Below, piece after piece: positions 1-6,078 of a stretch of DNA of 6,078 nucleotides. Each line of letters begins with the position of its first letter. The first letter of the stretch is position 1. Below the pieces are notes generated by a model, which ran no database searches, was not told where the DNA came from, and worked only from the letters and a program-made list of their open reading frames with translations. Where the stretch lies: the NCBI GenBank assembly GCA_027004335.1, contig JALTID010000245.1, positions 1 to 6,078 of the forward strand. Reading direction: 5' to 3'. Position numbers and translations under genes: made by a program. The DNA is from a bacterium. GTDB lineage: Bacteria; JALSQH01.

Positions 1-355
1 TCCTTTGACTTCTGAATCTTTAACCTAATTAATCTGGCAAGAGCTGAGTTTGGCTGAAGGGAAAGGATTTTTAAATATGCAAGCATAGCGTTTTGATATC
101 TTTCCTGTAACTCATAAATACCCCCCCAGATTATACCAAGCGTAGGAAAAATCAGGATTTATTTTTATAGCCTTCCTATACGCTTTAAGTGCCTTGTCAT
201 ACTGCTTTAAATTATAATAACATACACCAAGATTGTAAAAAGCATCTAACGATAAGCAGGATTATCAGGGAATTGTTCAATAAGCCGCTGATATTTCAAG
301 AAGAGAGGATTCTGGGCTAACAACAGTTTAGAAAAAAATAAAAAATTTCTCTCAT
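1..355 (-). pseudogene. TPR-repeat protein, broken frame, partial at the left edge
   Basis: Translating the minus strand piecewise gives a clear tetratricopeptide-repeat protein. One 34-residue repeat begins DAFYNLGVCYYNLKQYDKA and is followed by a second beginning SYAWYNLGG and, after a frame change, IYELQERYQNAMLAYLKIL. TPRs are helical protein-protein interaction scaffolds, so no specific role can be named. The frame is interrupted three times. Joining the likely ATG at 355 to the upstream segment (SKLLLAQNPLFLKYQRL) needs one extra base in or near the A-run at 332-338. A one-base deletion lies near 244-252, where PDNPAYR meets an early stop. One surplus base is present in the C7 run at 121-127. 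The remainder lies beyond the window. The ATG is 6 nt after the stop of the phosphatase gene, so it would be the last visible gene of that operon. TPR identity is secure; whether it is a true pseudogene or a sequencing artefact is open. Confidence 0.72.
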
Positions 356-361
356 ATCCAC

Positions 362-1249
362 TTACAGATACCCGTAATCTTTAAGCCACTCTACAGCTAA
401 GTTATATTTTTCGCTTCCTCGTTGAACTATTTTAGCGAGATAATAATCACTTATCAATCTCTTTTGGTGGAAAAATATCGCCAATTGTTCGCTATTCCGG
501 TATTGAACCACAGGGAGAGTTTGCGAAGTCACAAACTCCCCTTTTGAAAGGTAAATAAAAATGTATTTAATTCTTACATCTCCATTGAATTCCCTTATTA
601 ACTTCAGAAGTGCATCAAGATATTTTACATCAACCCCGGCACCCAGAAGGAGATCAGCAGCCTTAAAAACAGGTGGATTTTCTTCCACAATTTTTTTAAA
701 CAAAAGATAAATGGAAAGATCGCTCTCAGTATCATCTCCTAAGAGAATAATATTATTATCTCTGGACTTAATTAGATTTATAAGAGAGAATAATGCAAAA
801 AGCTTATATGTTACCTGACTTTTTAATTGCTTAAATTCCATCTTTTTTAAAAGAATATCCTGGTCCTTCATGACAATTCCATCATATTCAACACCATCTC
901 TGATCATCTTACTTGTAAGGGGAGAATAGATAAAAGGTGGGGATGCGGTAATAAAAAAAAGAGGTGTAAGAGCTGGAGAGCTCCCGGTTCCATATCGTAG
1001 AGCCTGATAAATGAGATTCATCTTCTCAATGGTGACTTTATCCACTGCCACCTCAAATGGAATCCAGAGAAGTCCTTTTAAAGATTCAAAATCAGTATTA
1101 AGATAGGTTTTATCCACATCGCTTATTATAATTTTTGACCTTTTATGGATACTCTTTCTTTCAAGAAAAATTGTGAGAGGGTAATAATCTGGCTTAACTA
1201 CTTCAGGTAAATTGTTTTTTCGGGTCCCCCTATATCCTTTAAGAAACAT
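362..1249 (-). CDS. APP1/DUF2183-like phosphatidate phosphatase (HAD fold)
   Basis: A 295-residue protein with the ordered motifs of the APP1 (DUF2183) catalytic domain, a HAD-type, Mg-dependent family whose yeast member converts phosphatidate to diacylglycerol. Motif I is SDVDKT, with nucleophile D44, acid/base D46 and T48. Motif II is the strand ending FFITASP (98-104). A basic residue around K149 fits motif III. The acidic motif IV is GDDTESD (171-177), followed by IY as in the family. The later strand VRIKYIFIYLSKG (225-237) and the segment near 250-267 resemble the end of the family domain. No signal peptide or transmembrane segment is evident, so it is probably cytosolic or membrane-peripheral. 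The ATG lies inside the last codons of gpsA (11-nt overlap), with AAAGG 7 nt upstream, indicating translational coupling. Family assignment is good; the true substrate (phosphatidate, lysophosphatidate or another phosphate ester) is inferred from neighbours. Confidence 0.8.
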   Translation of the reverse strand: MFLKGYRGTRKNNLPEVVKPDYYPLTIFLERKSIHKRSKIIISDVDKTYLNTDFESLKGLLWIPFEVAVDKVTIEKMNLIYQALRYGTGSSPALTPLFFITASPPFIYSPLTSKMIRDGVEYDGIVMKDQDILLKKMEFKQLKSQVTYKLFALFSLINLIKSRDNNIILLGDDTESDLSIYLLFKKIVEENPPVFKAADLLLGAGVDVKYLDALLKLIREFNGDVRIKYIFIYLSKGEFVTSQTLPVVQYRNSEQLAIFFHQKRLISDYYLAKIVQRGSEKYNLAVEWLKDYGYL

Positions 1250-2231
1250 TTATTAACCTTTCAATAGCTTTATCCACCGAAACTCCTCCGTAAATCACAT
1301 TATGCGCTGCTTTTAAAAGTGGAAGTGCTACACCATGCATTCTGGAATATTCAAACATAACTTCAGTAGCATAGATACCTTCAACAGTTTGATTTATCTT
1401 TTCCAAGGCTTCATCTACCCGCAATCCTTCTGCCAGAGCTTTGCCAAAACGAAAATTTCTGCTGTACTGGCTGGTGCAGGTAGCTATCAGATCCCCAATT
1501 CCTGCAAGGGTAATAAAAGTCTCAGGTTTTGCTCCCATCGCTTTTCCTAAGAGATTCATCTCCTGTAGCCCTTCTGTCATAAGGTATGAAAAGGTATTTA
1601 CACCAAAACTCATCCCATGAGCAATGCCAGAAGCAATTGCAACCACATTCTTAAAAGCACCTGCTATCTCTACCCCTATTACATCATAACTGCTGTAGAT
1701 ATTGAAAAGCCGATGGTTTAACAGGGACTTAACCTTTGTGATCACCCTGTCAAATCTGGAAGCCACTATCGTGGCTGAGGGATGACCCTGCATTATTTCC
1801 TCAGCAATATTTGGACCGGAAATAACTCCTACTTTCTTCACAGGCGTTTCTTCTTTAAGAATAGCAGACATCGTTCTGTATGTTTTTTCCTCAACTCCTT
1901 TTGTAGCAGAAATAAGAATATGTTCTCCTGTTACAAAATTTCCCAGCCTCCCCACAATTTCTCTAAAAACCTTGGAGGGTACCACGACAAATATCACCGT
2001 GGAATTATCTGCCACCTCTGCCATACTATCGGTAGCTTTTATAAAGGAAGAAAGCTTATAATCGGGGAAATACCTCTTATTTATATGCTCACTGTTTATT
2101 GACTTAATTACCTCTTTATTCCTTGTCCAGACAATAACCCTGTGTTTATTCCGCGCCAAAAGCTGGGAAATTGTTGTACCCCAGCTTCCACCGCCGATAA
2201 CTCCCACTGTCTCACTCTTTTTTACCATCAT
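1239..2231 (-). CDS. gpsA: Glycerol-3-phosphate dehydrogenase [NAD(P)+]
   Basis: GpsA reduces dihydroxyacetone phosphate to sn-glycerol-3-phosphate, the backbone of bacterial phospholipids, in the cytosol. The 330 residues match the normal family length. The N-terminal Rossmann domain opens with VGVIGGGSWGTT, giving the GxGxxG dinucleotide site at 13-18. SATKGVE (108-114) holds a conserved lysine. GAFKNVVAIASGI (191-203) carries the catalytic lysine K194. AGIGDLIATCTSQYSRNFRFG is the signature of the C-terminal helical domain, with the substrate- and cofactor-site D247 and R258. EGIYATE and the C-terminal helices complete the domain. Two tandem ATGs begin the gene, one base after the stop of the acyltransferase gene; GGAG about 13 nt upstream is a distant ribosome site, so coupling to the upstream gene is likely. 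The 3' end overlaps the phosphatase start by 11 nt. Placement directly behind an acyltransferase that would use its product supports the role. Nothing is missing or damaged. Confidence 0.98.
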   Translation of the reverse strand: MMVKKSETVGVIGGGSWGTTISQLLARNKHRVIVWTRNKEVIKSINSEHINKRYFPDYKLSSFIKATDSMAEVADNSTVIFVVVPSKVFREIVGRLGNFVTGEHILISATKGVEEKTYRTMSAILKEETPVKKVGVISGPNIAEEIMQGHPSATIVASRFDRVITKVKSLLNHRLFNIYSSYDVIGVEIAGAFKNVVAIASGIAHGMSFGVNTFSYLMTEGLQEMNLLGKAMGAKPETFITLAGIGDLIATCTSQYSRNFRFGKALAEGLRVDEALEKINQTVEGIYATEVMFEYSRMHGVALPLLKAAHNVIYGGVSVDKAIERLINVS

Positions 2232-2232
2232 C

Positions 2233-3825
2233 TTATATTAATTTCTCCAGTTCATATCCATCAAGCCTATTATGATAATAAAATAAAACAGCAAGATCAT
2301 CGGAATAAATCTTATCACCAACACGATAGAGAAAAGCTTTTTTATGATATATGCTTCCATACCTAAGTGCATCATTTATAATATCAAGAGCATTACTCTC
2401 AAGCACCTCGGGACTGAGAAAGATCTCGTTCCTTTCATGCAACTCAACAAGCCTTTGCTTAACTTTTTCCACAACAGAAGCTAAGTCTTTAATAGGAATG
2501 CCTTTGTAGGTTACTCCAATTTTAACGAGTTTGTATAGATCCATATCTGCATGATATCTCAGGAAAAGCTCAAAGGCAGCAAATGAGGTTAAATGGTTTG
2601 TAAGAATTATGTTATTCCTTTTAAACTCTTTCAAAATAGTAGAGGAGAGTTCATCAGTATAAACTTTGTCACGCTGGTCATCAAGAACAACCTCCCCTTT
2701 CTCAATAATATAATCTATTCGGTCCACTCTTCTGCCCTTGGGATCATAGGAAATTCCATTTTCGTCAACATAATTACCAAATACATCTATGGGGCGCCCA
2801 ACTCTAAGATATATCTGCGAATCAAGAGAAAATAGCTTGGAAATAAACAGTGCGATCTTTTCTGCCTGACTTGACTCATCATCCTCAATGATATACCTTG
2901 ATTTTCCACTTTCTCTGAGAAAATCATCAATAAGTGTTTCAGCTTCAAGAACTAATTGATATGACATATTTAACGGAACAACGAAAATATCAGGTTTTTC
3001 TTTCTCCATCAAGATATTGTTAATATAAGCCTTTAGAGAAGTTCCCAGCAGTCCTCTTTTTAATTTCTTTTCCACTGCACCACTTCTGCTTCTGGTACCC
3101 CCAGGGAAAAAGAGCATATTATATCCTCTTTCAAGAGCAAAAGTGGCATAAGTCTTCAATGTATAAAGATAAACTTCATTCTTCTTCTTTCTATCAACTG
3201 TATATGCTCCTAAGTTGTGCATAAAAAAACTAAAAATTGGATTCTCAAAAAGATTGAGCCCGGCGCCATAGAGGAAAGGAGCAAAATCCATAAGATAGAT
3301 GGCAAGTCCTATTATGGGGGAATCCAGGTTACTCTGGTGGGTGGGAGCCATAACAATTGTTGCCTTCTGGTATAATGCTTTTAAAGTTTCTAATTCCCCC
3401 AAAAGATGAATATTACTCTCCACAGAGGGGAGAGTGGGAAATTCCTCTAATAATTTCTTTATTGAGAGGGGATTCAGCATTAATCCAATTGCTCTGGGTA
3501 ACACGATAGTGGCAAGTTTATAAACTGGCTTGCTAAAATGTCCCGTTATCTCATTTACATATCTACTTACAAGTTGCTCAAATATATCCTTCTTCTCTTC
3601 TTCCGTTCCTCTATTGAGAATCCTATTTAAATTCTTAAGGAAAACAATATCAGATTTTACACGCCGGTTGAATTTTTCATCTTTTACCCTTCTCTTTTCA
3701 AGATAAAGGGTATCACTTAAGATTTCCTCAATAGTCACTTCACCTTTTTTGATCTTCTCATAAAAATAGTCAGATACGCGGGCAGGTACTTCTATTTTGG
3801 CTATTTTTATATCAGCATCATACAT
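2233..3825 (-). CDS. PlsB-like glycerol-3-phosphate acyltransferase
   Basis: A 530-residue member of the PlsC/PlsB acyltransferase superfamily. The catalytic HxxxxD is HQSNLD (H163, D168). GAYTVDR (206-212) is the second block. FFPGGTRSRSG (239-249) is the phosphate-binding block, in the form close to PlsB and mammalian GPAT (GGRSRTG), and VVPLNMSY (282-289) is the fourth block. A helical N-terminal part (about 1-100) and a C-terminal helical part (about 390-530, including NHLTSFAAFELFLRYH) flank the core, as in the GPAT/DHAPAT group rather than in short PlsC enzymes of about 240 residues. It is shorter than E. coli PlsB (about 800). The expected reaction is transfer of an acyl group to position 1 of glycerol-3-phosphate at the inner membrane face; no clear transmembrane helix is seen. 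The neighbouring gpsA supplies the substrate. The ATG has no Shine-Dalgarno, but a TATAAT lies just upstream. A broader acylglycerol-phosphate acyltransferase role cannot be excluded. Confidence 0.88.
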   Translation of the reverse strand: MYDADIKIAKIEVPARVSDYFYEKIKKGEVTIEEILSDTLYLEKRRVKDEKFNRRVKSDIVFLKNLNRILNRGTEEEKKDIFEQLVSRYVNEITGHFSKPVYKLATIVLPRAIGLMLNPLSIKKLLEEFPTLPSVESNIHLLGELETLKALYQKATIVMAPTHQSNLDSPIIGLAIYLMDFAPFLYGAGLNLFENPIFSFFMHNLGAYTVDRKKKNEVYLYTLKTYATFALERGYNMLFFPGGTRSRSGAVEKKLKRGLLGTSLKAYINNILMEKEKPDIFVVPLNMSYQLVLEAETLIDDFLRESGKSRYIIEDDESSQAEKIALFISKLFSLDSQIYLRVGRPIDVFGNYVDENGISYDPKGRRVDRIDYIIEKGEVVLDDQRDKVYTDELSSTILKEFKRNNIILTNHLTSFAAFELFLRYHADMDLYKLVKIGVTYKGIPIKDLASVVEKVKQRLVELHERNEIFLSPEVLESNALDIINDALRYGSIYHKKAFLYRVGDKIYSDDLAVLFYYHNRLDGYELEKLI

Positions 3826-3835
3826 GATAATAAAT

Positions 3836-3864
3836 ATTATAACACGATCTATGGCATTTGAGAA
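3836..3864 (-). promoter_or_regulatory. Possible sigma70-type promoter for the acyltransferase gene
   Basis: Within the 42-nt gap before the acyltransferase gene, the minus strand has a perfect TATAAT (3841-3836), 17 bp downstream of TTCTCA (3864-3859, four of six matches to TTGACA). A start about 7 nt past the -10 box would leave only about 4 nt before the ATG at 3825. This is a motif match only; TATAAT is not rare in AT-rich spacers. Confidence 0.4.
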
Positions 3865-3867
3865 GTC

Positions 3868-4437
3868 TTACATGATATCGGGAAGTCTCACAATGTTTCT
3901 CAGGATCTTAACCTCTTCATCTGTAAGATTATCAAAATAAAGAACCGGGGTTCTGAACTTCTGTATTCTCCTGTGATTTTCATCAACAGGGATTAGCAGC
4001 CTAAAACCCTCCATGAGATGCATATCACTCCAACGAATCAAAACAGGTTCATCATTTGCAAGGGCAAAACTGGAGGCTCTATTAATATCACCGTGAAAGA
4101 AAACAACCTCTGGATCGGGAAGGAGTTCCTTTATTTCATTTTCAATACCCTCTTCTTCAATATAAGTGTTGATCCTAACATGTTCAAGATCTTCATATCT
4201 TATGACTGCTTCGCTCCGGAACTTGACTAAAGTGAGACCATCAATAAGGATTAATTCCTTCCATTCTCCAGGGTAACTTTCCAGATAAAGTCTCCTGTCA
4301 ATGATAATTCCATCAACAAATTTTCTTTCAAGGGCTTTAATCGCCTGGTCTTCATCAGCTAAAAGATGAAATTCAAAGAATGTCTCATTTTCTTTTATAT
4401 ACCATCTCATGGGAGGAATAATGCCAATAGGAACCAT
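3868..4437 (-). CDS. Unknown protein resembling a stand-alone LysR-type effector domain
   Basis: I do not recognise this protein by name. It has about 189 residues from the chosen ATG, is soluble, and lacks a signal peptide or membrane segment. Its layout resembles a type 2 periplasmic-binding-like or LysR substrate-binding domain: a first strand (VPIGIIPP), a helix and LERKFVDGIIIDRR matching the usual 'L..G.lD.aI' turn. A middle strand follows (ELILIDGLTLVKF), then the segment SSFALANDEPVLIRWSDMHL in the position of 'aaGlGia.lP', and a final YFDNLTDEEVKILRNIV helix. There is no helix-turn-helix in front, so it could not bind DNA like a full LysR regulator. A GTG at 4449 would add four residues, but it is preceded only by the pyrimidine-rich tail of the terminator; the ATG at 4437 has GAGGG (4447-4443) 5 nt upstream and is preferred. 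It precedes the acyltransferase by 42 nt. The fold suggestion is by eye; the gene itself is well supported. Confidence 0.85.
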   Translation of the reverse strand: MVPIGIIPPMRWYIKENETFFEFHLLADEDQAIKALERKFVDGIIIDRRLYLESYPGEWKELILIDGLTLVKFRSEAVIRYEDLEHVRINTYIEEEGIENEIKELLPDPEVVFFHGDINRASSFALANDEPVLIRWSDMHLMEGFRLLIPVDENHRRIQKFRTPVLYFDNLTDEEVKILRNIVRLPDIM

Positions 4438-4442
4438 CACTA

Positions 4443-4447
4443 CCCTC
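4443..4447 (-). promoter_or_regulatory. Ribosome binding site deciding the start of the unknown gene
   Basis: GAGGG on the minus strand lies 5 nt before the ATG at 4437. It is only 2 nt from a GTG at 4440 and lies inside the frame if the GTG at 4449 is used. This spacing favours the ATG at 4437. Confidence 0.6.
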
Positions 4448-4454
4448 ACAAGAA

Positions 4455-4483
4455 AAGAAGAAGGGGGGACCCCCCTTCTTCTT
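4455..4483 (-). terminator. Intrinsic terminator after trpB2, overlapping its stop codon
   Basis: A perfect inverted repeat with 14-nt arms is centred on position 4469. In the direction of transcription it reads AAGAAGAAGGGGGG, one T, then CCCCCCTTCTTCTT, followed by a pyrimidine-rich TTCTTG tail. The innermost pairs must open to form a loop of about 3-5 nt. The first arm begins inside the TAA stop of trpB2. The next gene's ATG is only 18 nt beyond the hairpin, leaving no room for a promoter between them. The tail is interrupted by C, so termination may be partial. Confidence 0.8.
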
Positions 4484-5834
4484 ACTCAACTTTTGGAATT
4501 CTTTGAAGAGCTTCTTTAACCTTCTCTTCTGGATACTCGTAATCAGCGAGTTTACCTGAAAGATATGCGTCGTAAGCAGCTAAATCAAGAAGTCCATGCC
4601 CTGAGAAATTAAATAGAATAACTCTTTTTTTACCTTCTTCTTTCGCCTTCAATGCTTCATCAATAGCAACTGCTATCGCATGATTGGTCTCTGGAGCAGG
4701 AATAAATCCCTCAGTTCTTGAAAAGATCATTGCTGCTTCAAAAACCTTCATCTGATGAAGAGCAACAGCTTCCATCAAACCTTCCTTTACAAGTAAACTG
4801 ATTATGGGAGAATCACCATGATATCTGAGTCCACCAGCATGGATTCCCGGAGGAATAAAATCATGACCAAGGGTAAACATCTTAATTAGAGGTGTCATCT
4901 GTGCCACATCCCCGAAGTCATAAGTGTAAACCCCTTTGGTAAGAGTTGGACAGGAAGAAGGTTCTGCTGCAATTGCCCTCACTTCCTTCCCCGCAAATTT
5001 ATCAGCAAGAAAAGGAAATGAAATTCCACCCAGGTTACTCCCTCCACCACATGGAGCTATAACAACATCGGGATATTCACCAGCTATTTCCATCTGCTTT
5101 TTCGCTTCAAGTCCAACAACAGTCTGATGCATCAAAACATGATTCAAGACACTGCCAAGTGCGTACTTTGTATCATCCCTGCTAACAGCATCTTCCACCG
5201 CCTCGCTGATGGCTATTCCCAGTGAACCTGGATTATCCGGATCCTGTGCAAGAATCTTTCTTCCTGATTCAGTTTTATCGGTGGGACTCGGATAAACATT
5301 GGCACCCCAGGTTTCTATCATCACTCTTCTGTAAGGTTTCTGCTCATAGCTTACTTTAACCATATAGACCATAACTTCAAGCCCTAACATCTTTCCTGCA
5401 AAAGCAAGAGCAGAACCCCACTGGCCTGCACCGGTCTCAGTTGTTAACCTTTTTACCCCTTCCTTTTTGTTGTAATAGGCCTGAGTAACAGCAGTGTTTG
5501 GTTTATGGCTTCCAGGAGGACTTGCTGCCTCAAATTTGTAATAAATATGAGCAGGCGTCTGGAGATACTCTTCAAGCCTTTTGGCCCTGTAAAGGGGGGT
5601 GGGTCTCCACAATCTGAATATTTCCCTCACCTCTTCAGGGATATCGATCCATCTTTGAGTACTCACCTCCTGTTCAATAAGCGACATCGGGAAAATAGGA
5701 GACAGATCTTCGGGGCCAACTGGTTTTTTTGTAACCGGATGGAGAGGGGGAGGTAACGGAACTGGCAAATCAGCAAGAATATTGTACCATTGCTTGGGAA
5801 TTTCACTTTCTGGAAGAGTAATTTTGTTATCCAT
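4482..5834 (-). CDS. trpB2: Tryptophan synthase beta chain, TrpB2 type
   Basis: A PLP enzyme of fold type II that condenses indole with serine to give tryptophan. At 450 residues it is longer than the common TrpB1 (about 400) and has the TrpB2 N-terminal extension rich in proline ([20 protein letters not shown], 23-42). GSHKPNTA (108-115) holds the PLP lysine K111. TETGAGQWG (132-140) carries the catalytic glutamate E133. PCGGGSN (261-267) is the cofactor phosphate loop. [21 protein letters not shown] and TEGFIPAPE (374-382) are TrpB2 signatures, and [10 protein letters not shown] ends the active site. AGGAGG lies 5 nt before the ATG, indicating strong translation. No trpA or other trp gene is visible; folC is upstream and a terminator follows at once. 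TrpB2 proteins generally do not bind TrpA as TrpB1 does, so it may salvage indole or act on a related substrate. Family assignment is near certain; in vivo role less so. Confidence 0.95.
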   Translation of the reverse strand: MDNKITLPESEIPKQWYNILADLPVPLPPPLHPVTKKPVGPEDLSPIFPMSLIEQEVSTQRWIDIPEEVREIFRLWRPTPLYRAKRLEEYLQTPAHIYYKFEAASPPGSHKPNTAVTQAYYNKKEGVKRLTTETGAGQWGSALAFAGKMLGLEVMVYMVKVSYEQKPYRRVMIETWGANVYPSPTDKTESGRKILAQDPDNPGSLGIAISEAVEDAVSRDDTKYALGSVLNHVLMHQTVVGLEAKKQMEIAGEYPDVVIAPCGGGSNLGGISFPFLADKFAGKEVRAIAAEPSSCPTLTKGVYTYDFGDVAQMTPLIKMFTLGHDFIPPGIHAGGLRYHGDSPIISLLVKEGLMEAVALHQMKVFEAAMIFSRTEGFIPAPETNHAIAVAIDEALKAKEEGKKRVILFNFSGHGLLDLAAYDAYLSGKLADYEYPEEKVKEALQRIPKVE

Positions 5835-6078
5835 GGATTCCTCCTCTTATCAGATTTTGCTTGTAATTTAAACATATTATCCGTATCTGTCAAGTGTTTT
5901 ATTTTACGCCATGCTTCACCAACAATATAATGAGAACCGGTTATACAAATCACGGAATTATCCTGTTTCGTTGCTAACGCCTTTTCTACACCCAAGGCGA
6001 CGGAATTTTCCGTCGAAACAGGCAATCCATTCACTGCAAATTCTTTTGCAATTTTATCTTTATCGAGTGCTCTTGATG
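5663..6078 (-). CDS. folC: Folylpolyglutamate / dihydrofolate synthase, C-terminal end (partial)
   Basis: FolC adds glutamate to dihydropteroate or folates with ATP in the cytosol. Only the end of the C-terminal ligase domain is in the window; the start lies beyond the right edge. The visible part begins [13 protein letters not shown], matching the family's '(T)RA.d...la' step. It continues through a helix ending VEKALATKQ and the closing strand [17 protein letters not shown], which corresponds to the family's 'l.vtGSlylvGe.r' ending. Homology stops near 5891. The frame nevertheless stays open to 5663, 172 nt into trpB2, giving a tail with no family resemblance ([10 protein letters not shown] and on) that is simply trpB2 read out of frame. 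Loss or gain of one A in the A-run at 5902-5905 would produce a stop straight away or within about eleven codons. I therefore think the natural end is near 5870-5905 and the listed end is only that of the open frame. FolC identity is fairly sure. Confidence 0.82.
   Translation of the reverse strand, partial: SRALDKDKIAKEFAVNGLPVSTENSVALGVEKALATKQDNSVICITGSHYIVGEAWRKIKHLTDTDNMFKLQAKSDKRRNPWITKLLFQKVKFPSNGTIFLLICQFRYLPLSIRLQKNQLAPKICLLFSRCRLLNRR
5840..5845 (-). promoter_or_regulatory. Strong Shine-Dalgarno of trpB2
   Basis: AGGAGG on the minus strand, within AAGAGGAGGAATCC, lies 5 nt before the ATG at 5834. It is the strongest ribosome site in the window and fixes the trpB2 start. It lies inside the run-on reading frame of folC. 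Confidence 0.8.
5865..5893 (-). promoter_or_regulatory. Possible trpB2 promoter inside the folC 3' end
   Basis: A perfect -35 hexamer TTGACA (5893-5888) is followed after 17 bp by TAAATT (5870-5865, four of six matches). A register one base shorter gives TTAAAT preceded by TG, an extended -10 form. Transcription would start near 5858, giving a leader of about 24 nt that contains the AGGAGG site. The evidence is motif and spacing only. Confidence 0.45.

Noticed and set aside
1335-2835. Several plus-strand open frames of 70-106 codons opposite gpsA and the acyltransferase gene
   Set aside because: They lie fully antisense to strongly recognised genes, and their translations are low-complexity or histidine/cysteine-rich with no family resemblance.
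4438-4449. GTG start at 4449 for the unknown protein
   Set aside because: It is preceded only by the pyrimidine-rich tail of the terminator. The ATG at 4437 has GAGGG at normal spacing.
4455-4483. Inverted repeat as a regulator-binding operator
   Set aside because: Its position on the stop codon, its G6/C6 core and its pyrimidine tail fit an intrinsic terminator better.
4018-5756. Plus-strand open frames of 63-83 codons opposite the unknown gene and trpB2
   Set aside because: They are antisense to conserved coding sequence and show no protein features of their own.
4482-5834. Threonine synthase or cysteine synthase identity for the PLP enzyme
   Set aside because: [17 protein letters not shown] and TEGFIPAPE together with the proline-rich N-terminus are specific to the TrpB2 group.
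5663-6034. An independent 123-residue protein starting at GTG 6034
   Set aside because: The same frame is open to the right edge and carries folC motifs before the GTG; the left part is trpB2 read out of frame. It is the end of folC, not a separate gene.
1-6078. tRNA, rRNA, CRISPR array, insertion sequence or phage genes
   Set aside because: No tRNA-like cloverleaf, regularly spaced direct repeats, transposase motifs or terminal inverted repeats were seen on either strand.

Overview
This is an AT-rich bacterial segment in which every supportable gene lies on the minus strand, so the biological reading order is right to left. A glycerol-3-phosphate dehydrogenase and a glycerol-3-phosphate acyltransferase show a bacterial type of ester-lipid synthesis. 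The TrpB2 class of tryptophan synthase beta chain is common in anaerobic and thermophilic lineages. I cannot place the phylum; a deeply branching, poorly cultured anaerobe would fit, but that is inference.

Right end (5663-6078): the C-terminal end of folC (folylpolyglutamate / dihydrofolate synthase) enters from outside the window. Its frame has no stop where the family normally ends and runs on into the next gene, which suggests a one-base indel. Next, 4482-5834 encodes TrpB2, with a strong Shine-Dalgarno sequence and a plausible sigma70-type promoter inside the end of folC. A GC-rich perfect hairpin overlaps its stop codon and should act as an intrinsic terminator.

Centre and left (362-4437): a compact set of four genes. 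The first is a small protein of unknown function that resembles a free-standing LysR-type effector (type 2 periplasmic-binding-like) domain. It is followed by a PlsB-like acyltransferase, gpsA, and a HAD-type phosphatase of the APP1/DUF2183 family. The last three are joined by a 1-nt gap and an 11-nt overlap and form a logical route: DHAP to glycerol-3-phosphate (GpsA), to lysophosphatidate (acyltransferase), and later phosphatidate to diacylglycerol (APP1-like). The second acylation enzyme (PlsC) is not in the window.

Left end (1-355): a tetratricopeptide-repeat gene whose reading frame is broken at about three places, two of them at 7-base homopolymers. It is either decaying or affected by sequencing errors; the folC problem is of the same kind.

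No tRNA, rRNA, CRISPR array, insertion sequence or phage gene was recognised. The points most worth following are the lipid cassette with an APP1-like phosphatase, the orphan effector-like domain in front of it, the near-leaderless start of the acyltransferase gene, and the clustered frame breaks.
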